Made by a program: the position numbers and the translations under genes
Notes under the pieces: generated by a model
What the model saw: the letters and a program-made list of their open reading frames with translations, nothing else
Told to the model about the DNA's origin: nothing
The model's database searches: none
Assembly (NCBI GenBank): GCA_964546645.1
Contig: CAZJKM010000051.1
Location: 1-19,058 of the forward strand
Direction: 5' to 3'
Origin: A37T11 sp964546645
GTDB taxonomy: Bacteria > Bacteroidota > Bacteroidia > Sphingobacteriales > Sphingobacteriaceae
DNA length: 19,058 bases
Part shown: positions 1 to 9,558 of the stretch, piece by piece
How positions within the stretch are numbered: the stretch's first letter is position 1
Layout: each line of letters begins with the position of its first letter

Positions 1-853
1 CTGAACTGACGTTAACCACCGGATAGCGGTTGCCTTTCACCAGCTTGTGATTGAGTTCTGCCAGCCGTGTATTGATGAGGGCTGCCTGGAGGTCCGGATT
101 ATGTTGTTCCGCCTGTACAGCCAGTTGTTCGTAAGGTAAATCCGTTGTGATAATAATAGCATCCTCAACCCGGTAAGTGAGGTTAACATCCCTGGCAAGT
201 AACTCATTAAGCAGGATACGGGTAGAGCGATAGGCATCCTGCTGCCGCAGCAGGTTGGTGGTATCGGTATTCAGGTCGACACGGGCGGCCAATACCTCCA
301 GTTTCGAAGCACGGCCAATCTGGTAACGGTTTTCAGCCATATTCAGGCGAAAAGCAGAAAGTTCCAGCGCCGTTTCCAGTGCTTTCAGCTGCTGCTGCTG
401 CTGAGCCAGGGCGAAATATTGGTTCATTACCCCGTAGATGGTGTTCAGGATCGCCTGTTTCATGGCAGTTTTGCCCAGTTTTTCCAACTCCTTTAGTTGG
501 TCGTAACGGGTGAACATCCGGAATCCGTCAAAGATCGTCCAGTCAAGATTGACACCATAAGCCAGGGACGAGCTGTTGGCATTGACCAGCGAACGGGTTT
601 CTCCGCTCAGGAGGGTCTGTGTGGTGTTCTGGATGGCGGCGGTGCCCGAAACATCACCGCTGATGCTGGGCAGCATTCCCGCGCTGGCAATATTCACATT
701 GTTACTGGCAATAGCCTCATTGGTAGCTACCAGCCTGATATCATAGTTCTGCTCCAATGCCAGTGCGATGGCCTGCCTGAGCGTCAGTGTATCCTGTCCG
801 TTAACGGTCTGAAAAATATGGAAGCACAATATGCTAAAAAGAACCTTTCTCAT
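1..853 (-). CDS. TolC-family outer membrane efflux protein (3' end cut by window edge)
   Basis: The frame stays open from an ATG at 853 to the window edge, giving about 284 residues of what is normally a 430-480 residue protein, so the C-terminus is missing. The first 20 residues (MRKVLFSILCFHIFQTVNGQ) look like a signal peptide. They are followed by TLTLRQAIALALEQNYDIRL, the typical opening of a TolC/OEP repeat. Long helical segments follow, with a five-glutamine run near residue 150 and the characteristic ENRYQIGRASKLEVLAARVDL helix around residues 175-195. TolC-family proteins form trimeric channels across the outer membrane and periplasm. The start lies 2 bp after the stop of the RND pump gene, so this is the last gene of the adaptor-pump-channel operon and probably its dedicated exit duct. 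There is no Shine-Dalgarno sequence. The substrate cannot be told from sequence. Confidence 0.93.
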   Translation of the reverse strand, partial: MRKVLFSILCFHIFQTVNGQDTLTLRQAIALALEQNYDIRLVATNEAIASNNVNIASAGMLPSISGDVSGTAAIQNTTQTLLSGETRSLVNANSSSLAYGVNLDWTIFDGFRMFTRYDQLKELEKLGKTAMKQAILNTIYGVMNQYFALAQQQQQLKALETALELSAFRLNMAENRYQIGRASKLEVLAARVDLNTDTTNLLRQQDAYRSTRILLNELLARDVNLTYRVEDAIIITTDLPYEQLAVQAEQHNPDLQAALINTRLAELNHKLVKGNRYPVVNVSS

Positions 854-855
854 GC

Positions 856-3800
856 TTATTGAACCAATACTTCGTTTTCTGTCATCTTTACTTCTTCCAG
901 TTCGGCGTTGTGTTTGTGTTCCCGGGACCAAAGTGCATAAATTGCCGGTATGACAAAAAGCGTCAGAATGAGCGAGAACAGGGTGCCGCCTACGATCACA
1001 ACCCCCATGCCCACCCGGCTGGTTGCGGCGGCTCCGAAGGCCATGGCGATCGGTAAAGCGCCGAGGGCAATGGTCAGGCTGGTCATCAGAATAGGGCGGA
1101 GCCTTGCCTCTGAGGCCTCTAATATGGCCTCGTGAACAGGTTTTCCCTGTTCCTTGAGCTGGTTGGCAAATTCTACGATCAGTATCCCGTTTTTGGTTAC
1201 CAGGCCGATCAGCATCACCGTTCCGATCTGGCTGAAAATATTCCAGCTTTCGCCGGTCAGCCACAGGGAAAGCAGGGCGCCGGCTACTGCCATGGGTACG
1301 GTCAGGATGATGATAAACGGATCGAGGAAGCTCTCAAACTGGGCAGCCAGGATCAGGTATACCAGCAGGAGCGCCAGACCAAAGGCAAAAGCGGTATTGG
1401 AACTGCTTTCCGTAAAGTCCCTGGACTCACCGCCGAGGTCCGTTGAAAAACTGTCATCCAGCACGTTGTCGGCGATCTCATCCATCGCGCTGATGGCTTC
1501 GCCGAGACTGGTACCAGCCGACGGGGTCGCTGCAACGGTGGCGGACATGAAGCGGTTGTTATGGAAAAGTTGTGGCGGGCTGCTGTGTTCTTCAATAGTG
1601 ACCAGGTTGTCCAGCTGGATCAGTTCTCCCGACTGGTTTCGGACGGATATAGACGCCAGGTCAAGCGGTGAACTCCGATCCGTGTCAGCAAACTGCCCGA
1701 TCACCTGATATTGTTTCCCCTGCATGATGAAATAAGAAAAGCGTTGGCCGCTGAGGGACAGCTGCAGCGTCTGCGCGACGTCCAGTACAGATACCCCCAT
1801 ACTTTGCGCCTTATCCCGGTTAATGCTGACAGTCAGCTCAGGCCGGTTGAATTTCAGATCGATGTCCACCACGGAAAAAGCAGGATGATTGTTCGCAGCG
1901 TCCATGAATTCCGGTATCTTTTCTTCCAGTTTCTGAAAGGTTGGTGCCTGAATGATGTATTGCACTGGCATACCACCGCGCCGGTTTAATGAGATGGTAG
2001 GTTGTTGGGTGGCAAAGCCGCGAGCACCGGTAATCTGGCGCATCTGACGGTTGAGTGTCTGCGCAACCTCATTTTGCGAGTGCTCCCGCTCGTCCGGCGG
2101 AATCAGTGAGATCCGCATCCTGCCATTATTGGGTGATCCGGATCCTGAGAAACCGGGCGCCGTATTCACCAGGTTGGTCATTTTCTCCGGAATAGAATCA
2201 TTGACCAGATCGATCAAATCAAGCATGATACGATCCATGTACGTATAGGAGCTTCCTTCGGGTGCGGTTACGTTCACGCTCACGTAGCTACGGTCTTCAT
2301 AGGGTGCGGTCTCCTTTTTAAGGTGTCCGTAGAAAAAGACAGCCATGGCGAAGCACAGGATCAGCACCACAAAGCTGAGCCATTTATACCGCATGTACTT
2401 TTTCAGGGTATCGGCATAACCACGGGTCATCTTCTCAAAATATGGTTCGGTCAGCTGATAAAAGCGGGAGTGGTTGGCGCCTCCTTTCTTCATCAGGTAG
2501 GCATTCAGCATAGGGGTCAGCGTGAGTGCAACAAACGCTGATATCAGCACCGCAGCTGCTATCACCACCCCAAATTCGCGGAATAATCGCCCCACAAATC
2601 CTTCCAGAAACATGACGGGCAAAAAGACGGCGGCTAAGGTGACTGAAATGGATATCACTGCGAAAAAGATCTCATTTGACCCTTTAATGGCAGCCTGTAT
2701 CGGTGACAGGCCCTCTTCCACCTTTTTATAAATATTTTCGGTCACCACAATGCCGTCGTCCACAACCAGGCCGGTGGCCAGCACAATGGCCAGCAGCGTC
2801 AGCACATTGACCGAAAAGCCGCACAGGTACATGATAAAGAACGTGGCAATAAGTGATACGGGGATATCGATAAGCGGGCGGAAAGCGATGCTCCAGTTCC
2901 GGAAAAAGAGATAGATCACCAGGATGACCAAAACCAGCGCGATCAGGATCGTTTCAGCTACTTCCATTACGGATCGCTTGATAAATAGGGTGTTATCCAC
3001 TGCAACCGTCATGGACACATCCGCCGGTACTTCGTGTTTCAGTTGCTCTAACCGTTCGTAAAAACGGTCGGCGATATCAATGTAATTCGTTCCTGGTTGT
3101 GGGATGATAGCCAGCGCTACCATTGGCATGCCGGATTCGCGCATGTTTGTTTCCAGGTTCTCGGCAGAAAGCTCCGCCCGTCCGATATCACTGAAGCGGA
3201 CAATGCGATCGCCTTCTGTACGGATAATAAGGTTATTGAACTCTTCTTCCGTACTCAGGTTCCCTTTCGTTTTGATGCTGAGTTCCGTGTTTTCACCGGT
3301 GATCTTCCCTGAAGGAAGCTCCACATTCTGGCTATTCAGGGCATTACGTACATCCAGCGGCGTTAGTCCGTACGCCGCCAATTGCATGGGCTCGATCCAC
3401 AGGCGCATTGCATACCGTTTTTGCCCCCATATCTGTACGGTACTCACTCCGGGTACCGTTTGAAGCCGTTGTGCAATGACATTGTCAGTAATATCGTTCA
3501 GGTCAAGCGGATCCCGTATATCACTGGTAACGGTCAGTATAATAATCGGCTCCGAGTCGGCGTCGGCTTTTGAAACCACCGGTGGTGCATCAATATCCTG
3601 AGGCAGGCGACGCATGGCTTCCGATACTTTATCCCGCACGTCATTGGCCGCTTCTTCCAGGTCTTTGCTCAGTACAAACTCAATGTTAATCCTGCTCGAA
3701 CCCTGGCTGCTGGAAGAAGAAATGTTGCGGATCCCGTCTATCTGGTTGATCGCTTTTTCAAGCGGTTCTGTAATCTGCGACTCAATAATATCCGGATTGG

Positions 3801-3960
3801 CCCCTGTATAGCTGGTTCGTACCGATACGATCGGCGGGTCAATGGACGGGAACTCCCGGATACCCAGGAAGGTATAGCCGATGATGCCGAAAAGGATCAG
3901 CATCAGGTTCATTACAATCGTAAGAACCGGTCTTTTTATGCTGAGTGTGGATAAGCTCAT
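856..3960 (-). CDS. RND (HAE1/AcrB-type) efflux pump permease
   Basis: This 1034-residue protein is full length for the AcrB/MdtB family. It is the inner-membrane, proton-driven pump of a tripartite exporter. Visible hallmarks are the N-terminal helix after SIKRPVLTIVMN, the periplasmic porter segment with FPSIDPPIVSV and GANPDIIESQITEPLE (about 37-69), the TM4 motif GLVVDDGIVVTENI with the proton-relay aspartates D401 and D402, and the TM10 lysine in GLVTKNGILIVEF (K923); these match D407, D408 and K940 of AcrB. The end of TM12 (LFVIPAIYALW) is also present. Its start codon overlaps the adaptor stop as ATGA, suggesting translational coupling, and the TolC-family gene starts 2 bp after its stop. 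It is the hydrophobic/amphiphilic exporter type rather than a heavy-metal (CusA) type, judging by the TM4 motif; the actual substrate is unknown. Confidence 0.96.
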   Translation of the reverse strand: MSLSTLSIKRPVLTIVMNLMLILFGIIGYTFLGIREFPSIDPPIVSVRTSYTGANPDIIESQITEPLEKAINQIDGIRNISSSSSQGSSRINIEFVLSKDLEEAANDVRDKVSEAMRRLPQDIDAPPVVSKADADSEPIIILTVTSDIRDPLDLNDITDNVIAQRLQTVPGVSTVQIWGQKRYAMRLWIEPMQLAAYGLTPLDVRNALNSQNVELPSGKITGENTELSIKTKGNLSTEEEFNNLIIRTEGDRIVRFSDIGRAELSAENLETNMRESGMPMVALAIIPQPGTNYIDIADRFYERLEQLKHEVPADVSMTVAVDNTLFIKRSVMEVAETILIALVLVILVIYLFFRNWSIAFRPLIDIPVSLIATFFIMYLCGFSVNVLTLLAIVLATGLVVDDGIVVTENIYKKVEEGLSPIQAAIKGSNEIFFAVISISVTLAAVFLPVMFLEGFVGRLFREFGVVIAAAVLISAFVALTLTPMLNAYLMKKGGANHSRFYQLTEPYFEKMTRGYADTLKKYMRYKWLSFVVLILCFAMAVFFYGHLKKETAPYEDRSYVSVNVTAPEGSSYTYMDRIMLDLIDLVNDSIPEKMTNLVNTAPGFSGSGSPNNGRMRISLIPPDEREHSQNEVAQTLNRQMRQITGARGFATQQPTISLNRRGGMPVQYIIQAPTFQKLEEKIPEFMDAANNHPAFSVVDIDLKFNRPELTVSINRDKAQSMGVSVLDVAQTLQLSLSGQRFSYFIMQGKQYQVIGQFADTDRSSPLDLASISVRNQSGELIQLDNLVTIEEHSSPPQLFHNNRFMSATVAATPSAGTSLGEAISAMDEIADNVLDDSFSTDLGGESRDFTESSSNTAFAFGLALLLVYLILAAQFESFLDPFIIILTVPMAVAGALLSLWLTGESWNIFSQIGTVMLIGLVTKNGILIVEFANQLKEQGKPVHEAILEASEARLRPILMTSLTIALGALPIAMAFGAAATSRVGMGVVIVGGTLFSLILTLFVIPAIYALWSREHKHNAELEEVKMTENEVLVQ

Positions 3961-5036
3961 GGCGCGGGGTCATTTTTATGTTGCAGGTTTACCTGCACCG
4001 GCATCCCGTCTTTTAATGTCATAATGCCGGATGTGATGACCGTGTCACCAATCCCGGCTCCGGAGGTTACCAATACATGGGTGCTGGTCCGGGCTTCTGT
4101 TTCGATCATCGTAGCGGTTGCCCTGCCATTTTTGAAAAGGAAGACCTGCCGGCCGTTCTGGACGGGAATGATCGCTTGTGTCGGAATCAGTATGGCATTT
4201 GCTGTTTGTTCGAAAGGCAGCTCGATGCGGGCGAATGCACCGGGCAGCAATTCATCATGGGAATTGTCAGCCAGCGCCCGCATGGACAGGGTTCGGGTGC
4301 TGGCATCAATGCCCGGCTCAATGGCATAGATACGCGCTTCATACTGCCTGTCGGAGCCACTTATTGTAAAAGACAGTTTCTGGTTTATTCTGATACGTGA
4401 ACTGTATTTTTCAGGAACGGAGAACTGCAGTTTTAACGGATTGGTACTTACCAGGTTGGCAACAACGGTGCTTGGAGTGAGGTATTCCCCGACGGATACA
4501 GCCCGTAAACCGATCTTGCCGGAAAAAGGCGCGCGGATCGTGGTTTTTGCCAGCTGCGCCTGTATGAGTTGCTTTTGTGCAGTGGTCGACTCATAATCCG
4601 CCTGTGCGACATCGTATTCCTGTACACTGATCGCTTCTTTGTCTAACAACAAGCGGGCCCGGTGTTCCGTGTTTTTTGCCAGCTTTTCAGCTGTTTCTGC
4701 CTGTCTCAGCTGCGCACGCAGTTCGGTATCATCAATGGTAAACAGGATGTCGCCTTTGCGCACAGGAGCCCCTTCCGAAAAATGCAGTGAGCGGAGAATG
4801 CCGGATACCTCACTGCGCAGTTCTACCTGTTCATTGGCCTCAAGGGAGCCTGAGATGGTAAGTCGGTTGGCAAATTCACGGGGTTCAATCACTTCTGCAT
4901 TGATCTCTATCTGGCCGCCCGTCCTTCCGGTCTGCGGTCTTTCCGGTTCCCGGATGTCGTTGTTTCCCGAAAACCACCAGGCTGCCAATGCGACGGCTGC
5001 AAGTAGCAAAAGGATATAAATATATTTCTTTTTCAT
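3957..5036 (-). CDS. RND efflux periplasmic adaptor (membrane fusion protein)
   Basis: The chosen start gives 359 residues beginning MKKKYIYILLLLAAVALAAWWF, a single N-terminal membrane anchor without a lipobox cysteine. The frame is open for 65 more codons upstream, but that part is cysteine-rich, unlike the family, and would bury the anchor. Then come the beta-barrel strand and first lipoyl half (EVSGILRSLHFSEGAPVRKGDILFTID, about 80-105), a coiled-coil hairpin (LRAQLRQAETAEKLAKNTEH and the following helix), the second lipoyl half (TTIRAPFSGKIGLRAVSVGEYL) and beta-barrel/membrane-proximal strands ending in GIMTLKDGMPVQV. It links the RND pump to the TolC-family channel encoded downstream. 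Its stop overlaps the pump start (ATGA). No regulator gene lies next to it within the window. Confidence 0.94.
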   Translation of the reverse strand: MKKKYIYILLLLAAVALAAWWFSGNNDIREPERPQTGRTGGQIEINAEVIEPREFANRLTISGSLEANEQVELRSEVSGILRSLHFSEGAPVRKGDILFTIDDTELRAQLRQAETAEKLAKNTEHRARLLLDKEAISVQEYDVAQADYESTTAQKQLIQAQLAKTTIRAPFSGKIGLRAVSVGEYLTPSTVVANLVSTNPLKLQFSVPEKYSSRIRINQKLSFTISGSDRQYEARIYAIEPGIDASTRTLSMRALADNSHDELLPGAFARIELPFEQTANAILIPTQAIIPVQNGRQVFLFKNGRATATMIETEARTSTHVLVTSGAGIGDTVITSGIMTLKDGMPVQVNLQHKNDPAP

Positions 5037-5249
5037 GTATAGTATCTGGAGAAGAGCAATGCAGCTGCGGGCTCTTTTATCTGAAGGGTGCGTATCCTGT
5101 TTATCAGAAGCCGAATGTAACGTAAATCTAATGGATTCGTATGATGTCAGAAGGCATGTATCAATTATTTTACAGCCTGTTTGGCCACAGAGGCGACATT
5201 TTAAAGATCGGATTACGCTGCGTTCGTTCATGAAACTAAAAAAATATAG

Positions 5250-5257
5250 TAGGTTTG
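5250..5257 (+). promoter_or_regulatory. Bacteroidota -7 promoter element ahead of the M61 peptidase
   Basis: TAGGTTTG matches the Bacteroidota -7 consensus TAnnTTTG exactly. It would start transcription near 5263-5265, about 17 bases before the chosen ATG at 5281. A -33 TTTG is not clear; only TTCA at 5227-5230 has usable spacing. The element lies downstream of the earlier in-frame ATGs, which argues against using them. Confidence 0.5.
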
Positions 5258-5280
5258 TGTTTTCAGGAAAACCGAGAAAG

Positions 5281-7080
5281 ATGTATACCTATTTCAGCAA
5301 GCTGACAATACTAATGATGATGGTGAATATGGCGATGTCCCATGCGAAGAGCAAAATTACGTTTGAAGTGTCCTTTAAAGAACCGCAGGCCCATTATGCT
5401 GAAATAAACATGACGTTGTCGGGGATCAGGCAGGATTATGTGGATGTAAAGATGCCTGTTTGGGCTCCCGGTTCTTACCTGGTACGTGAGTTTTCGAAAC
5501 ATGTGGAAGGGTTTGAGGCCCGCAGCTCATCCGGAGAAATCATTGAAAACGATAAGATTAATAAGAATACCTGGCGTATAAAGAGCCGGAAGGCAGATAA
5601 AATCGTGATCCGCTACCGGATATATGGCTTTGAAGTTTCTGTCCGGACAAACTTTATCGACGCGAACCATGCTTTTCTCTCTCCTCCCGGTACGTTTATG
5701 TATGTTGACGGTTTTATTGCGCACCCTGCCGAAGTAAAAATTATCCCGCATGCATCCTGGTCGCAGGTATCCACCGGGCTGGAACCTGTAGCGGGCAAGG
5801 TACACACCTATTACGCAGAAAATTTTGATACCCTGTTTGATGCACCGATTGAAGTCGGAAACCAGGACATCTTCTCGTTTGAGGCGGCCGGCGTGCAGCA
5901 TGAAGTGGCTATGGTGGGTGGCGGCAACTATGATAAGGAACGCCTTACAAAGGATATCACACGAATCGTAGAGGAATCAACCGCGATATTCGGTGTCAAC
6001 CCGAACAAGCGCTATGTGTTCATCGTGCACAATTACCAGTCGGGTGGGGGCGGACTGGAGCACCTCAATTCAACCGTACTGGGGGCTACCCGTTTCAGCT
6101 ATACCAATGAAGCCGCCTACAAGGGCTTTCTGGGATTGGTTGCACATGAATATTTTCACCTTTGGAATGTGAAACGGCTGCGGCCGGTGGCTCTGGGGCC
6201 ATTTAACTATGACGCGGAGAATTATACCCCGAGCCTGTGGATTGCCGAAGGGTTTACCGCTTACTACGATAACCTGCTGCTGCGGCGGTGCGACCTGTAT
6301 ACCGCTGACAAATACATCGAGGTGCTGACGGCTGATTTTCAGGCAGTCGAAAACCGGCCCGGTAACCAGGTACAGTCGGTCGCTGATGCCAGTTTTGATG
6401 CCTGGATAAAATATTACCGGCAGGATGAGAACTCGGTTAACAACTCCGTTTCCTATTATAACAAAGGAGCCCTGATGGCCCTGATGGTGGACTTAGCTAT
6501 TATTGAGGCTACCAGAGGGGATAAGTCGTTGGATGATGTGATGAAAGCGATGTATGATACATACTATGTGAAGGAGGACCGTGGCTTCACCGATGCGGAG
6601 TTCATGGAAATGGCTTCAAAAGTAGCAGGTACACCATTGGATGATATCTACCGGGCGGCTACCTCCGCGGGTACCCCGGATTACCGGAAGTACCTGGGTT
6701 ATGCCGGACTGGAACTGATTGACCTGAATGAAGGGACAGAACGCGTTGATCTGGGTGCACGGACCACCATAACGGACGGCCGCATTATCGTAAATCAAGT
6801 GCTTCGCGGAACAGCAGCATGGGAGGCCGGCATCAATGTCCGGGATGAACTGATTGCCGTTGATGGATTCAGGCTGGACGCAGCCGGCAAGGAATTGGAG
6901 CGCCTGCTTCGTGAACATAAAGCCGGTGATCAGATAAAGGTACTACTGGCCCGCGATGGGTTACTACAGGAAATACAGGTTACTCTTCAGCAGGACCGGA
7001 ACAAGCGTTTTGTCATCATGCCTGTTCCCACCCCGACTGCTATGCAGATTGTCGTCAGAAACAAGTGGCTCAAATTATGA
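5281..7080 (+). CDS. M61-family metallopeptidase with PDZ domain (glycyl aminopeptidase-like), secreted
   Basis: From the ATG at 5281 the protein has 599 residues, the usual size for this family. It opens with a signal-peptide-like segment (MYTYFSKLTILMMMVNMAMSHA). The N-terminal beta domain (about 25-200) precedes a zinc-peptidase domain with HEYFH at 289-293 (HExxH) and the third ligand in LWIAEGFTAYYD (E323), plus the conserved glycine-rich stretch YQSGGGGLEHLNS (252-264). A PDZ domain covers about 490-575 (GRIIVNQVLRGTAAWEAGI, DELIAVDGF). M61 enzymes are periplasmic or exported aminopeptidases. The frame is open back to 5035, but those extra residues lack family features, and the -7 element at 5250-5257 lies inside them. 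It is transcribed divergently from the efflux operon; no functional link is evident. Confidence 0.94.
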   Translation: MYTYFSKLTILMMMVNMAMSHAKSKITFEVSFKEPQAHYAEINMTLSGIRQDYVDVKMPVWAPGSYLVREFSKHVEGFEARSSSGEIIENDKINKNTWRIKSRKADKIVIRYRIYGFEVSVRTNFIDANHAFLSPPGTFMYVDGFIAHPAEVKIIPHASWSQVSTGLEPVAGKVHTYYAENFDTLFDAPIEVGNQDIFSFEAAGVQHEVAMVGGGNYDKERLTKDITRIVEESTAIFGVNPNKRYVFIVHNYQSGGGGLEHLNSTVLGATRFSYTNEAAYKGFLGLVAHEYFHLWNVKRLRPVALGPFNYDAENYTPSLWIAEGFTAYYDNLLLRRCDLYTADKYIEVLTADFQAVENRPGNQVQSVADASFDAWIKYYRQDENSVNNSVSYYNKGALMALMVDLAIIEATRGDKSLDDVMKAMYDTYYVKEDRGFTDAEFMEMASKVAGTPLDDIYRAATSAGTPDYRKYLGYAGLELIDLNEGTERVDLGARTTITDGRIIVNQVLRGTAAWEAGINVRDELIAVDGFRLDAAGKELERLLREHKAGDQIKVLLARDGLLQEIQVTLQQDRNKRFVIMPVPTPTAMQIVVRNKWLKL

Positions 7081-7091
7081 AAAACAGGCGA

Positions 7092-7628
7092 TCAGAATGC
7101 AAAGCGTACGCTTAAGCCGATGCCATCAAATTTCAGCCCGGCATCCGGTGCCAATTCCAGGGCGGGCTTCCAGTCAAGGGAAAGATTGATGGGCGCATTG
7201 ATAAATTTATAATCCAATCCTATCGCCCCATCCACACTCAGCGCCAGGTTGCTTTCATCACCGGTAAACCGGCCATTCGGGTCGTAGAACTTATTGCGAT
7301 AGCCTCCGACACCTCCACCAACACCATAATACCAACGTAAGCCATCTACCTGTGTGATGGGGTTATGGATCAGGTATAATCCGACCAACCGGAATACGTT
7401 ATAATTTCTGTTGGAGCGGAAGTTCAGGATAAAGTCAAGCGCGTGCTCATCGGCCAGGAAGGTTTTATATGTAATGCCGTTGGCTACCCCGAAGCGGCCA
7501 CCAATAGCGTGTTTATAACGGTAGCCGTCCTGCGCGGACGTCACTGCCGGAAGGAGCATCAGCACCACCACCAGCCATACCATCCCCGGTCCTTTTGTTC
7601 GTAAGAAATTCGTCAAAATAGCTTTCAT
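7092..7628 (-). CDS. Small outer-membrane beta-barrel-like protein with signal peptide
   Basis: This 178-residue protein starts MKAILTNFLRTKGPGMVWLV and has a signal peptide ending near VTSAQ. The mature part is rich in glycine and aromatic residues in an alternating pattern (YRYKHAIGGRFGVANGITYK, LRWYYGVGGGVGGYRNKFY) and ends in the aromatic strand GIGLSVRFAF, as expected for the last strand of an outer-membrane barrel recognised by BAM. A longer frame begins with GTG at 7658. ATG 7628 is preferred because AGGAGG lies 3 bases before it, an unusually strong Shine-Dalgarno for this genome though short in spacing. It converges on the M61 peptidase gene with 11 bp between the stops. Its role is unknown; it resembles generic Bacteroidota porin-family proteins. 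Confidence 0.8.
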   Translation of the reverse strand: MKAILTNFLRTKGPGMVWLVVVLMLLPAVTSAQDGYRYKHAIGGRFGVANGITYKTFLADEHALDFILNFRSNRNYNVFRLVGLYLIHNPITQVDGLRWYYGVGGGVGGYRNKFYDPNGRFTGDESNLALSVDGAIGLDYKFINAPINLSLDWKPALELAPDAGLKFDGIGLSVRFAF

Positions 7629-7763
7629 ATACCTCCTGCTGTTCAAATTGAATGCCACAACGGTATCCGCTGTTGTTAAAAAATGAAAAAGAATAAACCG
7701 GATGCTACTTTTAATGTTTATATTTAAACAGTTTTATCGCTAACGCCACTATAAGACCTTGGT

Positions 7764-9530
7764 ATGACTGCAATTAAAAGAATATTTGACCTGCTACCCA
7801 ATTATCGGGCATCTTTCAGCAAAGAAGTTATGGTTGCCGGCAAGCATGGCGGGAAATGGAAGACCTATTCAACCGATGTATTTCTGGAAACCGTGGATTG
7901 TCTCAGCCGGGCACTGGCGGCGAGGGGGATCGGAAAAGGTGACAAAATAGCGCTGATGTCACCCAACCGGCCGGAATGGAATTTCTGCGATTTTGCGATC
8001 AGCCAGCTGGGAGCTGCCACGGTGCCGCTGTATCCCACCCTGTCTGCGCAGGATCTGGTGTATATACTGAAGGATGCCGGTGTAAAAATGGCTTTTGTGT
8101 CTGATGAGGCTTTGCTGGAAAAAATAGAGTCTGCGTTGGAGGAAGGGGGGCTGCAGCTGGACATTCTTACCTTTGATCGCCTGGAAGGTAAAACACATTG
8201 GCAGGAGCTGGCAGAGGAAGGCCGGTCGATGGATACGGACCTTACGGCATACCGGGAAGCGGTTCATGAAGACGATCTGCATACGCTGATTTATACCTCC
8301 GGTACCACCGGCAAGCCGAAAGGCGTTATCCTCTCTCATAAAAATATCATCAGCAACGTAAATGACTGCCGTGTCCTGCTGCCCCGGAATTACACAAAAG
8401 CCGTCAGTTTCTTACCGCTGTCGCATATTTTTGAGCGCATGGTGGTATACCTGTACTTTGCTACCGGTGTGGAAGTGCATTATGCGGAAAGCATGGATAC
8501 GATCGTGGCTGATATCAACGAGGTGAAACCGCATGGTTTTACCACTGTACCCCGCGTGCTGGAAAAAGTGTACGATAAGATTGTCGCCAAGGGATCCGAA
8601 CAGAAAGGGTTAAAGAAGGGCATCTTTTTCTGGGCACTGAACCTCGGCCTTCGGTACAAGGAACCCGGTACCAATAGCTTCTTCTACAACCTGCAGCTAA
8701 GCATTGCCCGCCGCCTGGTATTCAGTAAATGGCAGGCGGCCCTGGGAGGGAACATTGTGGCCCTTATTTCCGGAGGCGCAGCGTTGCAGGAACGCCTGGC
8801 ACGGGTGTTCTGGGCGGCCGGCATCCCCGTGCTGGAGGGTTACGGGCTTACCGAAACCTCGCCGGTTATTTCAGTAAACTGTCTGGAACCCGGCAATCTG
8901 AAATTCGGAACGGTAGGAAAAGTGCTCCAAAGTGTGACGGTAAAGATTGCCGCTGATGGCGAAATATTGTGTAAGGGGCCGAACGTTACGAAAGGTTATT
9001 ACAAGAATGATGAAGCAACGGCGGAAGTGTTCGATCGTGAAGGTTTTCTTCATACCGGTGACATTGGCGAGTTGACGGAAGAGGGCTTTCTGCGCATTAC
9101 CGACCGTAAAAAAGAAATGTTTAAGACTGCCGGCGGAAAATATGTCGCACCCCAGGTATTGGAAAACAAGTATATGGAGTCCAAACTTATCGCCCAGGTG
9201 ATGACAATCGGTGAGAACCGGCGCTTTCCTGCTGCACTCATTGTTCCCGCTTTTGACGAACTGAAGGCGTGGGCAACGTATAAGGGTCTATCGGCAAATG
9301 ATAACCAGGAACTGGTAAATCTCCCGGCTGTCAAAGAGAAATATCAACGGGAGATAGACCGCCTCAATACGTCCTTCGGCCATTGGGAGCAGGTTAAAAA
9401 AGTAGTGGTCCTGCCGTCAGAGTGGACGATTGATGCCGGTGAGCTTACGCCAAAACTGAGCTTGCGCCGCAAGGTGATCCTTGACCATTATAAAGACGAA
9501 ATAGAAGCGCTTTATAGCGAAAACAAGTAA
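7764..9530 (+). CDS. Long-chain fatty acid--CoA ligase (AMP-binding, FAA1/COG1022 type)
   Basis: This 588-residue ATP-dependent acyl-CoA synthetase would activate long-chain fatty acids through an acyl-adenylate. Motifs in order are the P-loop TLIYTSGTTGKPKGVILSHK (174-193), SFLPLSHIFER (215-225), ISGGAAL (335-341), the adenine-binding GYGLTETSP (359-367), the ribose-binding HTGDIGEL (430-437), the hinge ITDRKKEMFKTAGGKYVAP (445-463) and the C-terminal catalytic lysine in GELTPKLS (K564). The helical insert GLKKGIFFWALNLGLRYK (about 282-299) is typical of the long-chain, COG1022 subgroup rather than acetyl-CoA synthetases. It appears cytosolic and single-copy, with 135 bp upstream and no clear promoter; TATATTTA at 7719-7726 is the nearest to a -7 element. 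No beta-oxidation genes are adjacent. Confidence 0.95.
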   Translation: MTAIKRIFDLLPNYRASFSKEVMVAGKHGGKWKTYSTDVFLETVDCLSRALAARGIGKGDKIALMSPNRPEWNFCDFAISQLGAATVPLYPTLSAQDLVYILKDAGVKMAFVSDEALLEKIESALEEGGLQLDILTFDRLEGKTHWQELAEEGRSMDTDLTAYREAVHEDDLHTLIYTSGTTGKPKGVILSHKNIISNVNDCRVLLPRNYTKAVSFLPLSHIFERMVVYLYFATGVEVHYAESMDTIVADINEVKPHGFTTVPRVLEKVYDKIVAKGSEQKGLKKGIFFWALNLGLRYKEPGTNSFFYNLQLSIARRLVFSKWQAALGGNIVALISGGAALQERLARVFWAAGIPVLEGYGLTETSPVISVNCLEPGNLKFGTVGKVLQSVTVKIAADGEILCKGPNVTKGYYKNDEATAEVFDREGFLHTGDIGELTEEGFLRITDRKKEMFKTAGGKYVAPQVLENKYMESKLIAQVMTIGENRRFPAALIVPAFDELKAWATYKGLSANDNQELVNLPAVKEKYQREIDRLNTSFGHWEQVKKVVVLPSEWTIDAGELTPKLSLRRKVILDHYKDEIEALYSENK

Positions 9531-9558
9531 TATTTTCCGGGGGATTTTCAGGATCGTG

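Noticed and set aside
388..405. Run of CTG triplets in the TolC-family gene
   Set aside because: It encodes five glutamines in a predicted coiled-coil helix, and short runs like this are common in the family.
1132..1708. Several plus-strand frames inside the RND pump gene
   Set aside because: They are antisense shadows of a clearly conserved full-length pump.
5123..5130. Possible -7 element (TAGATTTA on the minus strand) for the efflux operon
   Set aside because: It has one mismatch to the consensus and no -33 element at suitable spacing.
5035..5280. N-terminal extensions of both the adaptor (to 5231) and the M61 peptidase (from 5035)
   Set aside because: They overlap each other on opposite strands, lack family features, would bury the membrane anchor and signal peptide, and the M61 extension contains its -7 promoter element.
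7102..7113. Perfect 12-bp palindrome AAGCGTACGCTT near the M61/beta-barrel convergent ends
   Set aside because: It lies in the coding end of the beta-barrel gene, has no loop or T-tract, and is short enough to be chance.
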